Below the pieces are notes generated by a model. The model had not been told where the DNA came from. It was given only the letters and a program-made list of their open reading frames with translations, and did not search any database. A program made the position numbers and the translations under genes. Source: Kwoniella bestiolae CBS 10118 (lineage: Eukaryota; Basidiomycota; Tremellomycetes; Tremellales; Cryptococcaceae). Taken from it: a DNA stretch of 64,000 bases. Shown here piece after piece: positions 12,320 to 25,247 of the stretch; the stretch's first letter is position 1, and every line of letters starts with the position of its first letter. The DNA lies in NCBI RefSeq assembly GCF_000512585.2, contig NC_089241.1, positions 6,652,001-6,716,000 of the forward strand. The letters run 5' to 3'.

Positions 12320-14873
12320 ATGAACACTTACCCAAAGCTCAAAGCAAAGGGCAAACAGAAAACACCAACACCGCTCGTAGAACAGGGAGGTGGGTCCAGG
12401 CGTTCGAGCGTATCGAGCTCGGAGGATGACTTGGTAGTTCATCATCAAGACGATATCGACACGGAGCAATATAGTGAGGATGTTGGTGATTACCGGGGAG
12501 ACGAGCTGGCGAATCTGCCCGGTGAGCGGGAAGGGTTGTTAGGGGAACAGAATGTGAAGAGGAACTTGAAACCGTTGATTGTCGATGATGGGAAGAGGAA
12601 ACAGGGGAGAGTAAAAATACTAGGTGTCGAGGTGAGTCCAAGTCATTCATGAATTTACTAAAGTATGCGTTCATACACGACCACGTCTTCTGACCGATAT
12701 CTATATCTTCCAAACTATCTAGCTCCCCAAACCCCTTCTCTACCTCCTCTCCATCCCTCCCATCCTCCTTCTCTTCTCCTTCCTAACCCACCGACCATCT
12801 TTGTACCACCCCATACCGACTCTCTCAAACGGCACACATACATACCACCCCACCGTCCTCCTAATCTCCCTAGACGGGTTCAGACCATCCTACCTTACCT
12901 CGCATTCCAACCTCTTACCGAACATACTGAATCTCGCACGGATGGACGACGGGATACGAGCGGAATCGATGAGACCTGTATTTCCTACTTTGACGTTCCC
13001 GAATCATTGGAGTATAATGACGGGGTTACATCCTGAGTCTCATGGGATTGTGGCTAATAATTTTTGGGATCCGTTGTTTGGGGGTGTAATTGCGAAAGAA
13101 ATTAGAGAGGATGGAGGGGATGAAGCGGATATACAGATTAGAGATGATAGAGATATAGATGGGTTAGATATTGGAATTATAGATGAAACACCGGATATGA
13201 GAAGTGGGAATCTAATAGATAGTATAGAAGACGAGACAACGACTGATACAAAAACGAAGAAAGATGAAAAGAACACAGGCGCGCAATTCGTATATACCGA
13301 AGAAGATAAGAGTTGGGATTCGAATTGGTGGTGGGGTGAACCTATATGGAGTTTCGTAGAGAGGATGAAGATGAAAAGCGCTGTTATCATGTGGTAGGCG
13401 ATACTTTTAAATTTATCAAGCTGGTATAGTGACGTGAACCTCAGCTGATCCGATACCTTAGGCCAGGTCCTCCGGTGACTTCACATGGTATTGCTCCATC
13501 CTACTTTGTACCTTATCGAGTGAGTAGTACGCCTTGACATGACATGCCCAACCAACCTATCCAATTGGCTTGTGTCATCGTGATCATCTTACTGGGGCAT
13601 TATCCAGATACTATCTATAGATTAGTGTGCTGCTGTGCTGATTTATTCATTGTCCATTCAGAAACTCTCGCCTTCCAAGAAAGTAACCCAGATCCTATCT
13701 TACCTCGACCTCCCCCTTTCCGACCGACCCCAATTCATAGCTTCCTATTTCCCAGAGATAGATCAATCAGGACATCGCGGTGGTCCGGACTCAAAAGGGG
13801 TTAATGATAGTATAGCATTATGTGATGGGATGATTGGCGAGCTGTTGGAAGGGTTGAGGCAGAGAAACCTGGATGGTATAGTAAATGTAGTTATCGTTTC
13901 TGATCATGGTGAGCTGCTGATTCAAATTTCCACCTCTGTTTGGGGGTGTTGGTGGAGCTAATCATGAATATGCTGGTAGGCATGGCGGAAACCAGTAATG
14001 ATCGGATCATCTACCTCGACGATATACTAGGCGAAGAAGGTGTGGACGCGATTGAACACAAGGATGGTCAGTGGACATCATCGTGACCGTCAATTTGTGC
14101 TGATCAAGCATGTTATATAGGCTGGCCATCTGTCGGACTGCGGTTCAAAGAGGGAGTAGATTCAGAGAACTATCTGAACATCCTTCTAGAAGCCGCTGAG
14201 TCGTCCAACGGCACTTTCGCAGTGTGAGTGCAACGTATAATATCAGTAGTCTGACTGCCAACTGACGCTGTACACAATGCCAGATACACCCACGAGACCA
14301 TGCCTGAGAGATGGCATTTCAACCATGGTCATAGAATCGCACCCATCTATGTAGTCCCCACGATAGGTTGGGCAATTACCGATCATGTAAGTCTAGACTA
14401 GTACTGGCATTGCCGCTGCCGCTGACGCTGATATAAATGCCATTGGGTTGATTTAGCACGAGCATGAAGTGATGTTTCAGGGTGATTATCAGCCAAAGGG
14501 TAATCATGGTTATGGTGGGTGCTTCTCTCCCATGTAAGTTATATCGAATTGACGCACCCCTTCGCTTAGACAACCTATTTCCCGAGATGCAAGCGATCTT
14601 CTTTGGCAAGGGACCGTTTGTAATGTTGATCAAGGAGAGAGCTTCTGCCGAGGTTTATGAGACGGTTGAGCCGGCCATATTGAAGAGTAGGTAGAGTAGT
14701 CCTCAGATCATCCCGTTAGAGACTTCCACCGCTAACTCTTAATGTCGACTACTCTAGGCTTCCCAAACCTCGAGCTATTCTCGCTTGTCACAAGGTTGTT
14801 AGGGTTATCTCGAGAGGATGAACCTGCGCATAATGGGACGATAGGATTTTGGGATAGGTATTTGGGCTCGTAA
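12320..14873 (+). CDS. Type II membrane ENPP-family phosphodiesterase/nucleotide pyrophosphatase
   Basis: Ten exons: 12320-12631, 12723-13393, 13462-13519, 13662-13908, 13980-14066, 14121-14223, 14284-14386, 14457-14514, 14570-14686, 14758-14873; 623 residues. A 104-residue cytosolic head is followed by one membrane segment (LPKPLLYLLSIPPILLLFSF) and a luminal alkaline-phosphatase-fold domain. Metal-site and nucleophile motifs are visible: LISLDGFRPSYL, FPTLTFPNHWS (Thr nucleophile), EIDQSGHRGGPDS, IVSDHGM, WHFNHGHR, and the closing GNHGYDN and AIFFGKGPF. Between NNFWDPLF and WWWGEPIW there is an unusually long acidic insert. Substrate is not determinable; fungal relatives hydrolyse nucleotide or lipid phosphodiesters. 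Confidence 0.92.
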
Positions 14874-15353
14874 GCTGTGGCTGCAGGATGAGCGGTTGTA
14901 CCTGTCGTTGTACCTGTGCACATGCATATTGGCAGTACATAGCAGTATCAAGGGATAAGGGATCAAGGGTGTAAAGCAAACACCTGTATTGTTCTCCGCT
15001 TCTGGAGACCCTTGTACCCTTCAGGTTCATCTTATCGGAAGTAAAGAGTATAAGTATAAGAATGGTCGTGTGATATGGTTTGAATGGAATGAGATGATAT
15101 GATTTGATGACGAATTGATAACGAGAGATAAACGTTTGATTTTGAATTTAAAGTGGGGATATGATTGCAGTATAAATAGGTTGCAGTAGGTGAATAATAT
15201 GTAGTACTGTACAATACTTGATCATAAACATCATCTTCATCAGTCACTTAGTTGCATCTCAACTGCTCATCTCATCTATCAAGCGAGAGAGAGGGATCGC
15301 TGCATTATACAATTGTATTTCCTCACACCTAAACCCTTGACACCACCCACCCA
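14874..15353. other. Intergenic 3' UTR and promoter
   Basis: 480 bases; no gene seen. Frames are short and domain-free. The last 100 bases before 15354 are C-rich, promoter-like. Confidence 0.45.
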
Positions 15354-18300
15354 ATGCTCACATCCGCACCTGATAACCAACCCTCCTCAGCTTCATCCTC
15401 ACGAAACACTCAGCCATCCATCTCATCCAGCTCGAACACCTATTCAAGCCTAAGACTCAAAGGTTCATTCGCCAACCTATTCGCGCTCATAGGTATATCA
15501 TCTGCGCCGAAGAAATCCTTTGAAGAGGAAGATGATGATGATGACGAGGATGATGATGAAGAAGAAGAAGACGAAGGAGAGGGGGGAAGGGATGAGGAGC
15601 AGGGTGTCGGTGAAGTGGACGAGGAGAGCTTGATGTGGGATGCTCAGGTGGGTCACATAGTTACATGCTGTAGACTCAAGATTGGAACTGATATCTTGAA
15701 ATTTTATCATAGACCGCATTGATATCCCACCATCCAGAACTAGCTATCAGACTATACACCCAAGCTGCCCTACCACCTTTTTGTTCACCTTCAGCATGTC
15801 TAGCTCTGGGCAATTTGCTCATCAGGGGATCATCCTTGACGGAACATGAACAACATGATTTCCACCATCACCCCCATCACCCTCAACAAGATTCACGTAT
15901 CCCACCTCACGACCATGCCAACACTTCATCAACGATATCATCCAGAATACTCGGTCGATTCTTTGGATCCCCTGCTTCCGCTTCCACTCCCGCTTCATCT
16001 TCTACCTCTCACACCATCCCTTCCATCCGACCTATACCATCCAGAAGGACCACAGCAGATCTAGTCGCTTCGGGTTGGCAGATACCCAAAGATGGGAAAC
16101 GGGCAGTGAGAGACGCAAAGTCCATGGGAGTCGCTGGAGCATGGTTCGTACTGGGTTTGAGCTGGCTGGTGCAGGTCGAGATGGAGCGGGAGAAGGAATC
16201 GAGGAGAAGGCAAAAGTCCAGGGAGCAGGCTCAACAAGAACCTGTTGAGATAGTTGCTCATGGCCAAGGTCAAGATCGGAGATATGGTAGAGAGGGATCG
16301 ATAGATACAGAGGAGATCCTATCCTTCGATCCGAAGAATAAACACAAAGGGCTTGGGCGAGAAAGGGTGAATCGTCAAGATACGTCAATGACCATCACTG
16401 AATCAGATCATTGTCTTCACAAGCCTGAAAATACCCCTCCTATCGACCTGTCAGATTCGACAGATACCATCTGCCCACCTAAAGCTGGATCCAACCCGAG
16501 TTCTACCTCCGGTCGGACATCGGAATCAACGATGCTCAAGACCCCAGGTGATGCGTTGGTTGATGATCCGTTTAATCAGGATCAAAATCAGGATATCGAG
16601 GATGCAGCGAAGGATCTGGAGGTCTTGCAAACTATGGTGAGTGTAATCCCTTTCCGCTATACCAATGTATATTCCATCCTGGCTCTGAGTCGGATCTCTC
16701 TTCTCCGTCCTTCGTAGTCACATCGGAATACTGACTAATCTCCCATTCCCAGTACAACCTTCTGCAACCCCTTCTCAAACTCTATCGGCACGGTCATATC
16801 CAATCGCACGATCCCGTCGCACTCCCACCCATATCGCTATCAACCCTCCCTGCCATCTTACGTCCAAGGAACGAGACTGAAAAGGGAAGGAACGTGTGGA
16901 AGTTGGGTCATGTCGTAGCTTCCAAGATCAAGCTCTTGGATCTGCTGAAACGGGAAGAGAAGGATGTGGGAGTGGATATGAAAGAGATCGATAGGCTCAG
17001 AGGAGGAGTGGATATCATTATCAATTATATTGTAAGTCATGTGCTCCTTTGAGCCTTTCATCAAGTGTTTGTACGAAATCACTTCCATCGTTTCGATATT
17101 TTGGGATGGACAGATGGACTAACGTCTGATCTACTATGTGACCAGCTCGCAATGACATCGCAAGACTTGGAAGTTGAAATATACTTCAAGAATGTTATCT
17201 CCAATCCACCAACAGGGTATGAAGTGGCCGACGATTTGATCAGACAAGCAGCCAAGAGACTCGATATCATCACTTCCTCCCCAAAAGATGAAGATACGAT
17301 GAATGGTTTCCCATTCCCCGATACTCACCTATCACCTCCAAAGATCCCACCTAAGCAGACCAAATCTCCACGGAAACCATCTTTGACGACTCACGGACGA
17401 AAACACTCGACATCATCCGTCACTTCCCTCTCGGCTCCGAGAATACTCTCAACACCTATCAAATCTTCTGCGTCAATGGCTTCCTTAAGCTCAATCACTG
17501 ATGATCAATTCGAGCCTGTCACTGTGAGGTTGAGCGAGAGGGAGAGTGAAGATGCCATGTCGACGTTGAGGAGAGTTCACGCCAAGTCAATGGCTGATCT
17601 GACTGAAGCTTTGGAGGAACAAGGACAAGAGGAGGTGGCAAGGTATCCATCACTTGATGGATGGAAGTTATCACCTCCGGCCGACAGTATCCAACCCATC
17701 CCATCAGGCTCACTTTCTTCATCACCCGCATTCGGCGTTTCTCAGCAATCACAAATGACCATAGTGCCCCATCAGTATTACGGGATAATGCCCAAACGTA
17801 ACCACCCCGAAATATCAACCTCACCTACCAACACCCTCCGTGCCGTAGCCTCATCCCCTCAATTCGGTACTCTCCGTCCCCTCAGATCAAATACCGGATC
17901 CTCAACACCCGCAAGACGAGCATTACCTTTCGAACCTTCTTCAGACCAACAGATCAACCCCATCGACCCGGAACTGGCCAAAGCGGAGTTGTCCAGTGCG
18001 TTGACGAAGCATGTCACATGTGGGGTATGCGGGATGCAGGGTGTGAATTTTCCGGAATGTAGGAAATGCGGATTGACTTTCTGTTCGAGGGAATGCAGAG
18101 TTGGAGAAGAGCGGGCAGGGAACGGGAAGAAGTGAGTGGAGAGTTCCACCAGCTTCGATGATTCACCAGATACACCTTCCAACCTCAACTCTCAACTCCC
18201 ATCGTCACAATGTCATCTGAGCTGATAATGCCATATCCCTTTCATTCATAGACATATATGCGGATTATGGGAATCGAAGAAACTGTTATCTGGGTCCAGC

Positions 18301-18384
18301 TCGAATTCATTGACGAATAGTAATCTTACACAGAGGAATGTCGAGAAAGGATTGTCACCAGTCAGAGCTGCACGAGTGTATTAG
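15354..18384 (+). CDS. Sel1/TPR-like protein with C-terminal MYND-like zinc finger
   Basis: Five exons (15354-15647, 15713-16636, 16753-17031, 17146-18131, 18252-18384), 871 residues. The N-terminus is Ser-rich and then carries a 30-residue Asp/Glu run. Helical short-repeat segments follow (AIRLYTQAALPPFCSPSACL, AKSMGVAGAWFVLGLSWLVQ), compatible with degenerate TPR/Sel1 repeats. The middle is a long low-complexity Ser/Pro region. Near residues 790-845 a Cys/His cluster (CGVC, CRKC, FCSREC, HIC) has the spacing of a MYND-type protein-interaction finger, split by the last intron. Function unknown; an adaptor or scaffold is the simplest reading. Confidence 0.8.
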
Positions 18385-18836
18385 CAAGGGAGGAATTTCT
18401 ACTTTAGTTCAAAGACACGGACAGTAAGGAAAGACGGTGAAGGGAAAGGTCGTCTTGTAAATTATGTGATAAATTCTGTACCAATGTGCCTTTCGGCAGC
18501 TGTGTATGGATGCAAGGTGCAAGAGCATGTATACATAATCTAATTCCTGACAATCTTCCTAGCTGTGACCCTCTCTCTCTTTTCCTTTGCTTGAACTACT
18601 CAAACATAAACTACACTACTTACAAACAAAACAAAAACGACAACTTAAGAATCACTAGCTAGCCTAAACGCAGATCCCACATATTATCTCCTGCCCCCTT
18701 TCTCTTTCTCCCCCTTCCGCCAAACCTCGTTACAATTCCTGAACTGCTGCTAACCACCACGACGCCTCACTTCACGCCCTTCAAACCCACCCACACACAC
18801 GCACGATCGCGTGTCAAACGCACCGCACGACAGTCT
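18385..18836. other. Convergent 3' region
   Basis: Lies between the stop of the MYND-like gene and the stop of the permease on the other strand. It holds CT-rich runs and A-rich tracts; nothing gene-like. Confidence 0.5.
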
Positions 18837-21246
18837 CTAGGTGAACAAGAAGTTAACCACCTTGACACCAAAGTTCTTAGGCGGCGGCTCATCGTACGAG
18901 ACCTCCTCGTCGGATGGGATATTGGAGAACATGTCCAACTCGTCAATCTTGAGATGTCTAGGTCGTTTGACAATCCAGTATCCCAGGATGAGCACCGAGA
19001 AGACGGGGATGGTGATGTAGGCGATGACGAAGTCGGAGGAGTTCCAATGACCTTTGGTGAATACTTCCCAGCCGTTGAAGAGGATTATGATACCGGACCA
19101 GAAGATAACCCAGTATGCGGGCCAGGGCTGCATTCTGTTCCAGTAACTAAAGTGAGATAGACATATCAGTATCAGTTTGATACATGGCATGCAGTTGACG
19201 CAGACGATGTGGGATCGCTGAGATAGAAGAGGGAAGAGAGATATGGGAGAACGAATACCCACTGTAATGACTTTCGGTCGATACCTTGAGCAGCTAGGCC
19301 TTTCTTGAATCGCAAGTAGGTGATGGCGATGGTACCCCATGTGATATATCCGATCCTACAAGTATGATCTCAAAGTCAGCATCATAGACCTCAACAATCG
19401 TATGACATTCGGTCGAATCTCACAGAAAGAGTAATACCAAACCCGAAAGTCAACTCACAAAGCATTCAAGTTCGACAACCAGTTCAACACGGTCGAAGCA
19501 CCTTTACTGAGCGTCATGAACGACAGCGCATAAAACAACGTCACGAAGCTGAGCGACACGATCGGTAATCCCTTTTTGGTAGTTCTCGCCAAAACCCTCG
19601 GAGCGTATCCCCTAAGAGACAGACCATACAACATCCTACTGACAGAGTACATCAGGGAACTGCCAGCTGAGAAGGCAGAAGTGAGGACCGCAGCGTTGAT
19701 GATACTGGGTAGAGCTTTGATACCGGCCCGTTGGAATGCGATGACAAAGGGAGAGGAAGCGGCAGTACCAGTCGATTGAAGGAGTGAAGAATCGGTATAA
19801 GGAACCAACAAGCCAACTACGAAGATCAAGAGGATATAGAAAATGGTGATTCTCCAGAACAATCGCTTGATAGCTTTTGTCAGAGCTACTCTGGGGTTCT
19901 TGACTTCCGCAGCGGCAACAGCGATAGACTCGATACCGGCAAAAGACCCAGCAGCTTGAAGCAGGTTGGTGAAGAACCCTAGGAATTTGCCTAAGTCTCC
20001 GGCGAAATGGTATTCTGCGAACGCTCCGGGGTCTTTCCAGTATCGAAAGCCGATTCGATCGCCGCTTGGTCCTCCTCCTAGGTCGACGACTATACCGGCA
20101 ATGATGAGGCCTATGACCAGCGCGACTGGCAGAGTTGTGCATTGAATCAGCACCCTGACTGACTGACTGAGTGGGTGAGATCGACAAGCCGACTCACTCT
20201 TGATAAATGCGAAGAAGAACTGGAAAGCAAGGGTCATGTCAATTATGTGACAGATGTGTTAGGATCACGATCACTTACTTCGGATTCACCGAACCATCTC
20301 ACACCGAAGAAGTTCTATCATCAACGATACACTATTAGCGGATGATCTCGGTGTTATAGCGACACGCATCACTCACAATCGCAGCAGCACCAAAAGCCAG
20401 AGCAATCATATACCCAGCTTGATGAGGGACAGTGAAAGCTGATCACACATAATCATCCCATGACCATCAGCTCACGTCTCAGTATCCCAGTCTGACAAGG
20501 GTCTGGAGGATCACTCACACTTGTCCCAATACGAAATCAAGATAGACGCGGCAATAACCTCGGAAGGCAAGAACAAACAATATTGGAAGCAGACTTGCCA
20601 GCCGACCGCAAAACCTACAGAGGGGTTCAACCATCTCTCGATAAAATGGATGTACCCTCCTGAGATCGGGGCGTAGACTGCCATCTCACCCACGCAGACC
20701 ACTAAGAGGAGGAAACTGATGTCAGCGGTGATGTACGAGAGGGCACATGTGAGACGAGATGTCGTATGAGGTTACGACTTGGCCAAGAATGAGAGGCGAG
20801 GATGTCAGATGGTATACTCACACATCGAGTACGCGATAGATCCGGTCAGGACAAAGGCCAATAACGATCCGACGGGCCCACCGTGAGCGATGGTCTTTCC
20901 ACTTCCGAGGAACAGACCAGTACCGAGTGTACCGGCCAGAGCGATCATCTGCATATGTCGTTGCTCCATCTTACGTTGGACACCGTCGTCTGAATGTCAA
21001 CAGTCCGACATCAGCACCCAGTCTCTCTCTGGCACAAAGATAAGGGCGAGTGGGATTTGCGTCACAGACCGGGTGAGATTATGTGGAAGCGTGGGCAGAT
21101 CACTCACAGAGATTCGTATGGACATCCACTCGTACATCATCTTTAGCGAATCCTGGATCTTCATCCACATTCGCAGTTGCAGCACCGACGGGGAGGATCT
21201 TATCATCGTCGTACACTGGAGGAGAAGAGGGCGTGATAGCGGACAT
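18837..21246 (-). CDS. Amino-acid permease (AP/YAT family, APC superfamily)
   Basis: Nine exons in reading order: 21108-21246, 20822-20989, 20519-20701, 20377-20438, 20279-20314, 20198-20219, 19459-20125, 19263-19355, 18837-19146; 559 residues. A proton-coupled plasma-membrane importer of amino acids by family. A roughly 50-residue cytosolic head (RHMQMIALAGTLGTGLFLGS begins the transporter) is followed by GEMAVYAPISGGYIHFIERW, GFRYWKDPGAFAEY and about twelve membrane segments, then a Asp/Glu-rich cytosolic tail. One exon is only 22 bases and another 36. Which amino acids are carried cannot be told. Confidence 0.92.
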
Positions 21247-22183
21247 GTTGAGTGTTGAGCCGACAACTTGATCGCTGGCGGAAATGAGTTTGTAAGTTGA
21301 GTCCAGAGAGTTCTGCTGGGAGCGATAAGTGTCGTTGATCAGTGAAACAAGAGGCGCAAAGAGAGGCGAGGCAGGAGAGTTCTCGAGTGGTAGGATCGAC
21401 TGGAGAAAGAGATAAGAAGCAACACCAACACAGAGATAAGACCCTCATGATTTACATGAGCTGCGGGGCAAGAGATATAGGCTGGATCACCCCCCTAATT
21501 CTTCACTTTGCCCACCGTTTCCGCCCATTCACGGGAGTAATGTCGGACTTTCATCTTCAGTCCTACGACTATGCCCTTAACGATACAGGGAAATGAGGCA
21601 TCAACTGATCAAAGTAGACAAGACACCATTTTTCATTGCCTGCTCCTCCTTGTCCGTCAATTCGGGAACTCAGCAACATTGATCCCGAAGTACTTATTCT
21701 AGGGTGAAATACTCTCTAAAAACCTCGATTCAGGTTGGATCGGTCATCTCCGTTCGACGCTAGGCCCAATGGAGTTACAGTAAATTCATTTTCGATCGAG
21801 CTGGGATGGGCGTCAAGGAGACGAGGCGAGGATAAATTTAGCTCTACGCCCAGCCACGGTTGTGCCTTTTGTGGTTTGATCTCTCGGACCGAGTGAAAGA
21901 TCGGGTAAGAATGCCAGAGTTTCACTCAACCGTTATGTCTACGCCGATTGAGAGATGGTGGCCGCGGGAGTGTAAGATTGCATGCAGCGAGTCAGCCCAT
22001 GAGCTTGGAGTGAACACTGAACAAGTTCGTCGTCTTCGTTCTATTCCGCTTCATACTGGCACGGCAAGCGCTACAGTATGAGGATGCTAAATCTAGACGA
22101 AACCGAATATAATCTATATGATTTCATTCAACCTGATCAACGGAGTAGAAACACGGACGATCAACATCATCCACCTCTCACCC
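21247..22183. other. Intergenic: permease promoter and MDR-gene 3' end
   Basis: About 940 bases without a supported gene. Frames at 21342-21596 and 21860-22081 have no recognisable content. It should hold the permease promoter, read leftward. Confidence 0.45.
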
Positions 22184-23949
22184 TCATACATCTATCAACT
22201 TGGTGATGAGTTTCCCCTTGTTCTGCCCGCTGAACAATCTATTGTAGATCTTCGGGATGTCCTCGAATTTACCTTCTACGACCGTCTCACTCTCGGTATT
22301 ACTGATCGTGCCATCACTGACCCACCGGGTAAGATCCGAGACGGCCTGGTCAAGCGCCGAAGCGTGATCGAGAATCAACATGCCTTTAACAACAACGAAA
22401 TTCAATCAGCAAACTGACACCGATCCGCAATGTCGTTTGGTCTCTCAGCATCCGTGTTGCAACAACTCACCTTTGATAGTTATTCTGTTGTAGATGATCT
22501 CCCCCCAGTGTTTCAGCGTCAATCCTTCTCCGTTGTAACCTATTGAGCGGGAGGATTTCATCAGTACTTGCGCTCGAATTACAGTCCAGAATCAAAAATG
22601 AAAGATCATTTCCGTCCTTATAACTGTATCTATCCGGTCGATGAAATTGGCGATAGATCCCATTCAAGCACTATCCACGCACCTGAGATAGCCCCGCATA
22701 CCGTGACGTGTCCATGTCTTTTCACCAGAGTCAACATGGTATCCAGAATCTCCCCACCCACATTATCGAAGAATCTATCTGCGTAATCCGGCAAGAGCGT
22801 TTTCAGGTGTTCGGGGTATTCGGAGTCCTAAGTGGGTTGAGGAGATAGGTCAGCCAAGTGTAATTGGAAGTCCTTATAACCTAAGCCAAGAAAACAGCAC
22901 AATACTCACCTTGTAATCTACACAATCGTCTGCTCCGATGGACTTGACCCTATCAGAAGATCAAAGGGGTTATCAACGCAACCGCCGACAGCCATACTCG
23001 AGTAGAAGCGGGGACACATAACTAACCAATCGCATTTCTCTTTTCCACCCGCAATGCCAATGATGGTCTTTACCCCTATCACTTTCTTGGCAATTTGGAT
23101 GACAGTGGATCCGACGGCACTATCCCAACGATCTCGAATCAGCTCACAAACTCTGATGAATTGGGATCTAATATTCCCCTGATGGTCGAAATCATGTCCA
23201 CACACCCAGCTGCACCGGACACAACGAGTACATGTTCAGGCTTCAGTTCCATCTCCTTGAAGACCCCAACCCAAGCAGTCTGTCCCGTCAGGCCGAGGAT
23301 CGAATTGGTGATGTACTCTGATTGACCTTTGATGTGGCTTATAGTATCAACCAAGATGTACAGCAAATGTCAGCTAAACGCGTCAAAGTACAACATGCTG
23401 AAACATGGTTGACCAATGACAGGAAGAGAGATGTATGACTGTATGACATGTTATCACTTACATCTCCTTGCCAGTCAAGGGACCTGAATCTTGTACAACC
23501 GAGTATTCCGCCCAGTCTCCTTCGCTGTATACCTTATCTCCCTCTTTCCATACATCAGACTTGGAAAGGACAACGGTACCCATTGCTGAAGCTCGGACGG
23601 GCTGTCCTTTGAGTATAGGTGGGACGTAGAGTCGTCTCTGCGAAACATCACTTCGGTGGTTAGCAATACGAAGTGCTACACGATTTCATCATGTCAGAGG
23701 CAATGATATCCAGTGTATTAGTGAAGCAGAGATATGACCCACAGGATCGATACTCCCGTCCATCCATACTCTCTGAGCGGGATCATTCCCGAACGAAGTA
23801 TTCTTGATTAATACCTGGCCTTTCTGCAGATCATCGATGGTAGGCGTAGGTCGAGTGATAAGTTCGAATTCGTTGGGAGTTGAACTATCGCTAGGTCGGG
23901 TTTTCAGTAACCAGACTTTATGCTCTTTGGGTAGACTTGAAGAGGACAT
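22184..23949 (-). CDS. Zinc-independent MDR NADPH-dependent alkenal/quinone reductase-like enzyme
   Basis: Eight exons in reading order: 23743-23949, 23462-23637, 23206-23337, 23027-23119, 22910-22949, 22683-22827, 22471-22539, 22184-22383; 353 residues. The family (leukotriene B4 dehydrogenase/prostaglandin reductase/double-bond reductase) reduces alpha,beta-unsaturated carbonyls with NADPH. Seen: the N-terminal NPAQRVWMD-type segment (DPAQRVWMDGSIDP), GLTGQTAWVG, VVSGAAGAVGSTVIQIAKK (Rossmann glycine motif formed across an intron), GIAGGKEKCDWVKSIGADDC and FFDNVGGEILDTML. No catalytic zinc ligands. Divergently paired with a GFA-type gene 585 bases away. Confidence 0.9.
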
Positions 23950-24534
23950 GATGAAGGTAGTGATGTTGTAGAGGCTCGATGTGGATTATGCTAGTATGTT
24001 GACGGACTTGATATCTGAATGATAATGATGTTGAGCTCAATATGATGGTCTATATGTCGTTCTCTGTGTCTTTGGCACACTGTTCACCTCGACGTCAGAA
24101 TCACGTCACGTCCAGTCTGGAAGCTATTTTACATCAGCATGGTGATGCAAGGTGTCATTCGACTGCAGTACTCTGTAAGAGATATGATGACCAATTCAAT
24201 CCTATTCGTATGACTAAACTTGTGAGATGTGTTCACCACCTCCACTATGAATCATTTTGAATCGCATCGGTGAATCGGTTAAACTGGTAAATCTGCATTT
24301 GCTGGAATCAGTCATCAGTCATACACCGACGTATGTATCGTATGCTGTTCATGTATCATTCATGTACGACATCAAGTGGAGGAAGGGATGGGACGATTGA
24401 ATCAGTACGAAAGAGAGGTTTGGACGAAGTATGACCTTGAGGGAGGGGATATCATTATATATCATGCACTTCTCTCCTATTGTGGTGTTCTCACAATTTC
24501 AACTTCCTCACCACTGCATCTACACTCCTAAGAG
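23950..24534. promoter_or_regulatory. Shared divergent promoter of MDR reductase and GFA protein
   Basis: 585 bases between two opposite start codons. No gene seen; the frame at 24042-24260 is unsupported. An AT-rich stretch (TATCATTATATATCATGC, about 24449-24466) lies some 70 bases before the GFA start and may act as its TATA region. Confidence 0.5.
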
Positions 24535-25247
24535 ATGAAACCAAGAATTGCAATGTCGACCGACGTGAAGTCCAGAGGGGATAGCTTCATCCCACCCAAC
24601 AACAGTCTGACCCACGATGGATGGTCCAACGAGGATGAAGCTACCGCTACGTGTTTCTGCGGGAAAGTCCAACTTGTAGTGGTGAGTCTTTTGTATCCCA
24701 TCCTCGCTAAATCTCGAGTGTTCCGTACCTCACTCTGTTCATTTCCGTTTTCCTATACCGTCTGCATTCTTGGGGAATAGGGCGAAGAGGGAGAATCGAA
24801 TGAACCAGACAATCCAACTGACATCCCTTGTCCCTTGTACCCACCGCCTAGCCCCTCAAATCCCCAGGTCTAGTCAACACCTTTGCGTGCAACTGCGTAG
24901 ACTGCCGTAAAGTGACCGCATCAATGTTCGCAACCAACTTTACGACACTGGACTCGCACACCCGCTTCTCAAGGGGTGAAGACCACTTGACCACGTTCTC
25001 TCAGGACAAGACCACCGAGTCAGGCAAAACCATGACCAACGGGTTCTGCAGGACCTGCGGGACGTTAATGTATAGGAAATCAGATGCGTATCCCGGAACG
25101 AGGTTTTTGAGGGTCGGTACGGTGGACGATCTCAACTTGCATCAGACGGTGTTGAAGCCTAAGGATGAGATGTTTGTTGCTACGAGGGTGGGATGGTGGG
25201 ATGGTGTCAAGGGTGCGAAACAATGGGATGGGGTTGCGGGAGGTTAA
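24535..25247 (+). CDS. GFA/CENP-V domain protein (glutathione-dependent formaldehyde-activating type)
   Basis: Two exons (24535-24681, 24852-25247), 180 residues. The GFA fold binds zinc through paired cysteines, seen here as CFCG (40, 42), CNCVDC (62, 64, 67) and CRTCG near 121-124. Some members assist formaldehyde-glutathione adduct formation; most fungal members are uncharacterised, so the activity is inferred only from the fold. A second in-frame ATG at 24553 could be the start. Divergent from an alkenal reductase gene. Confidence 0.85.
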
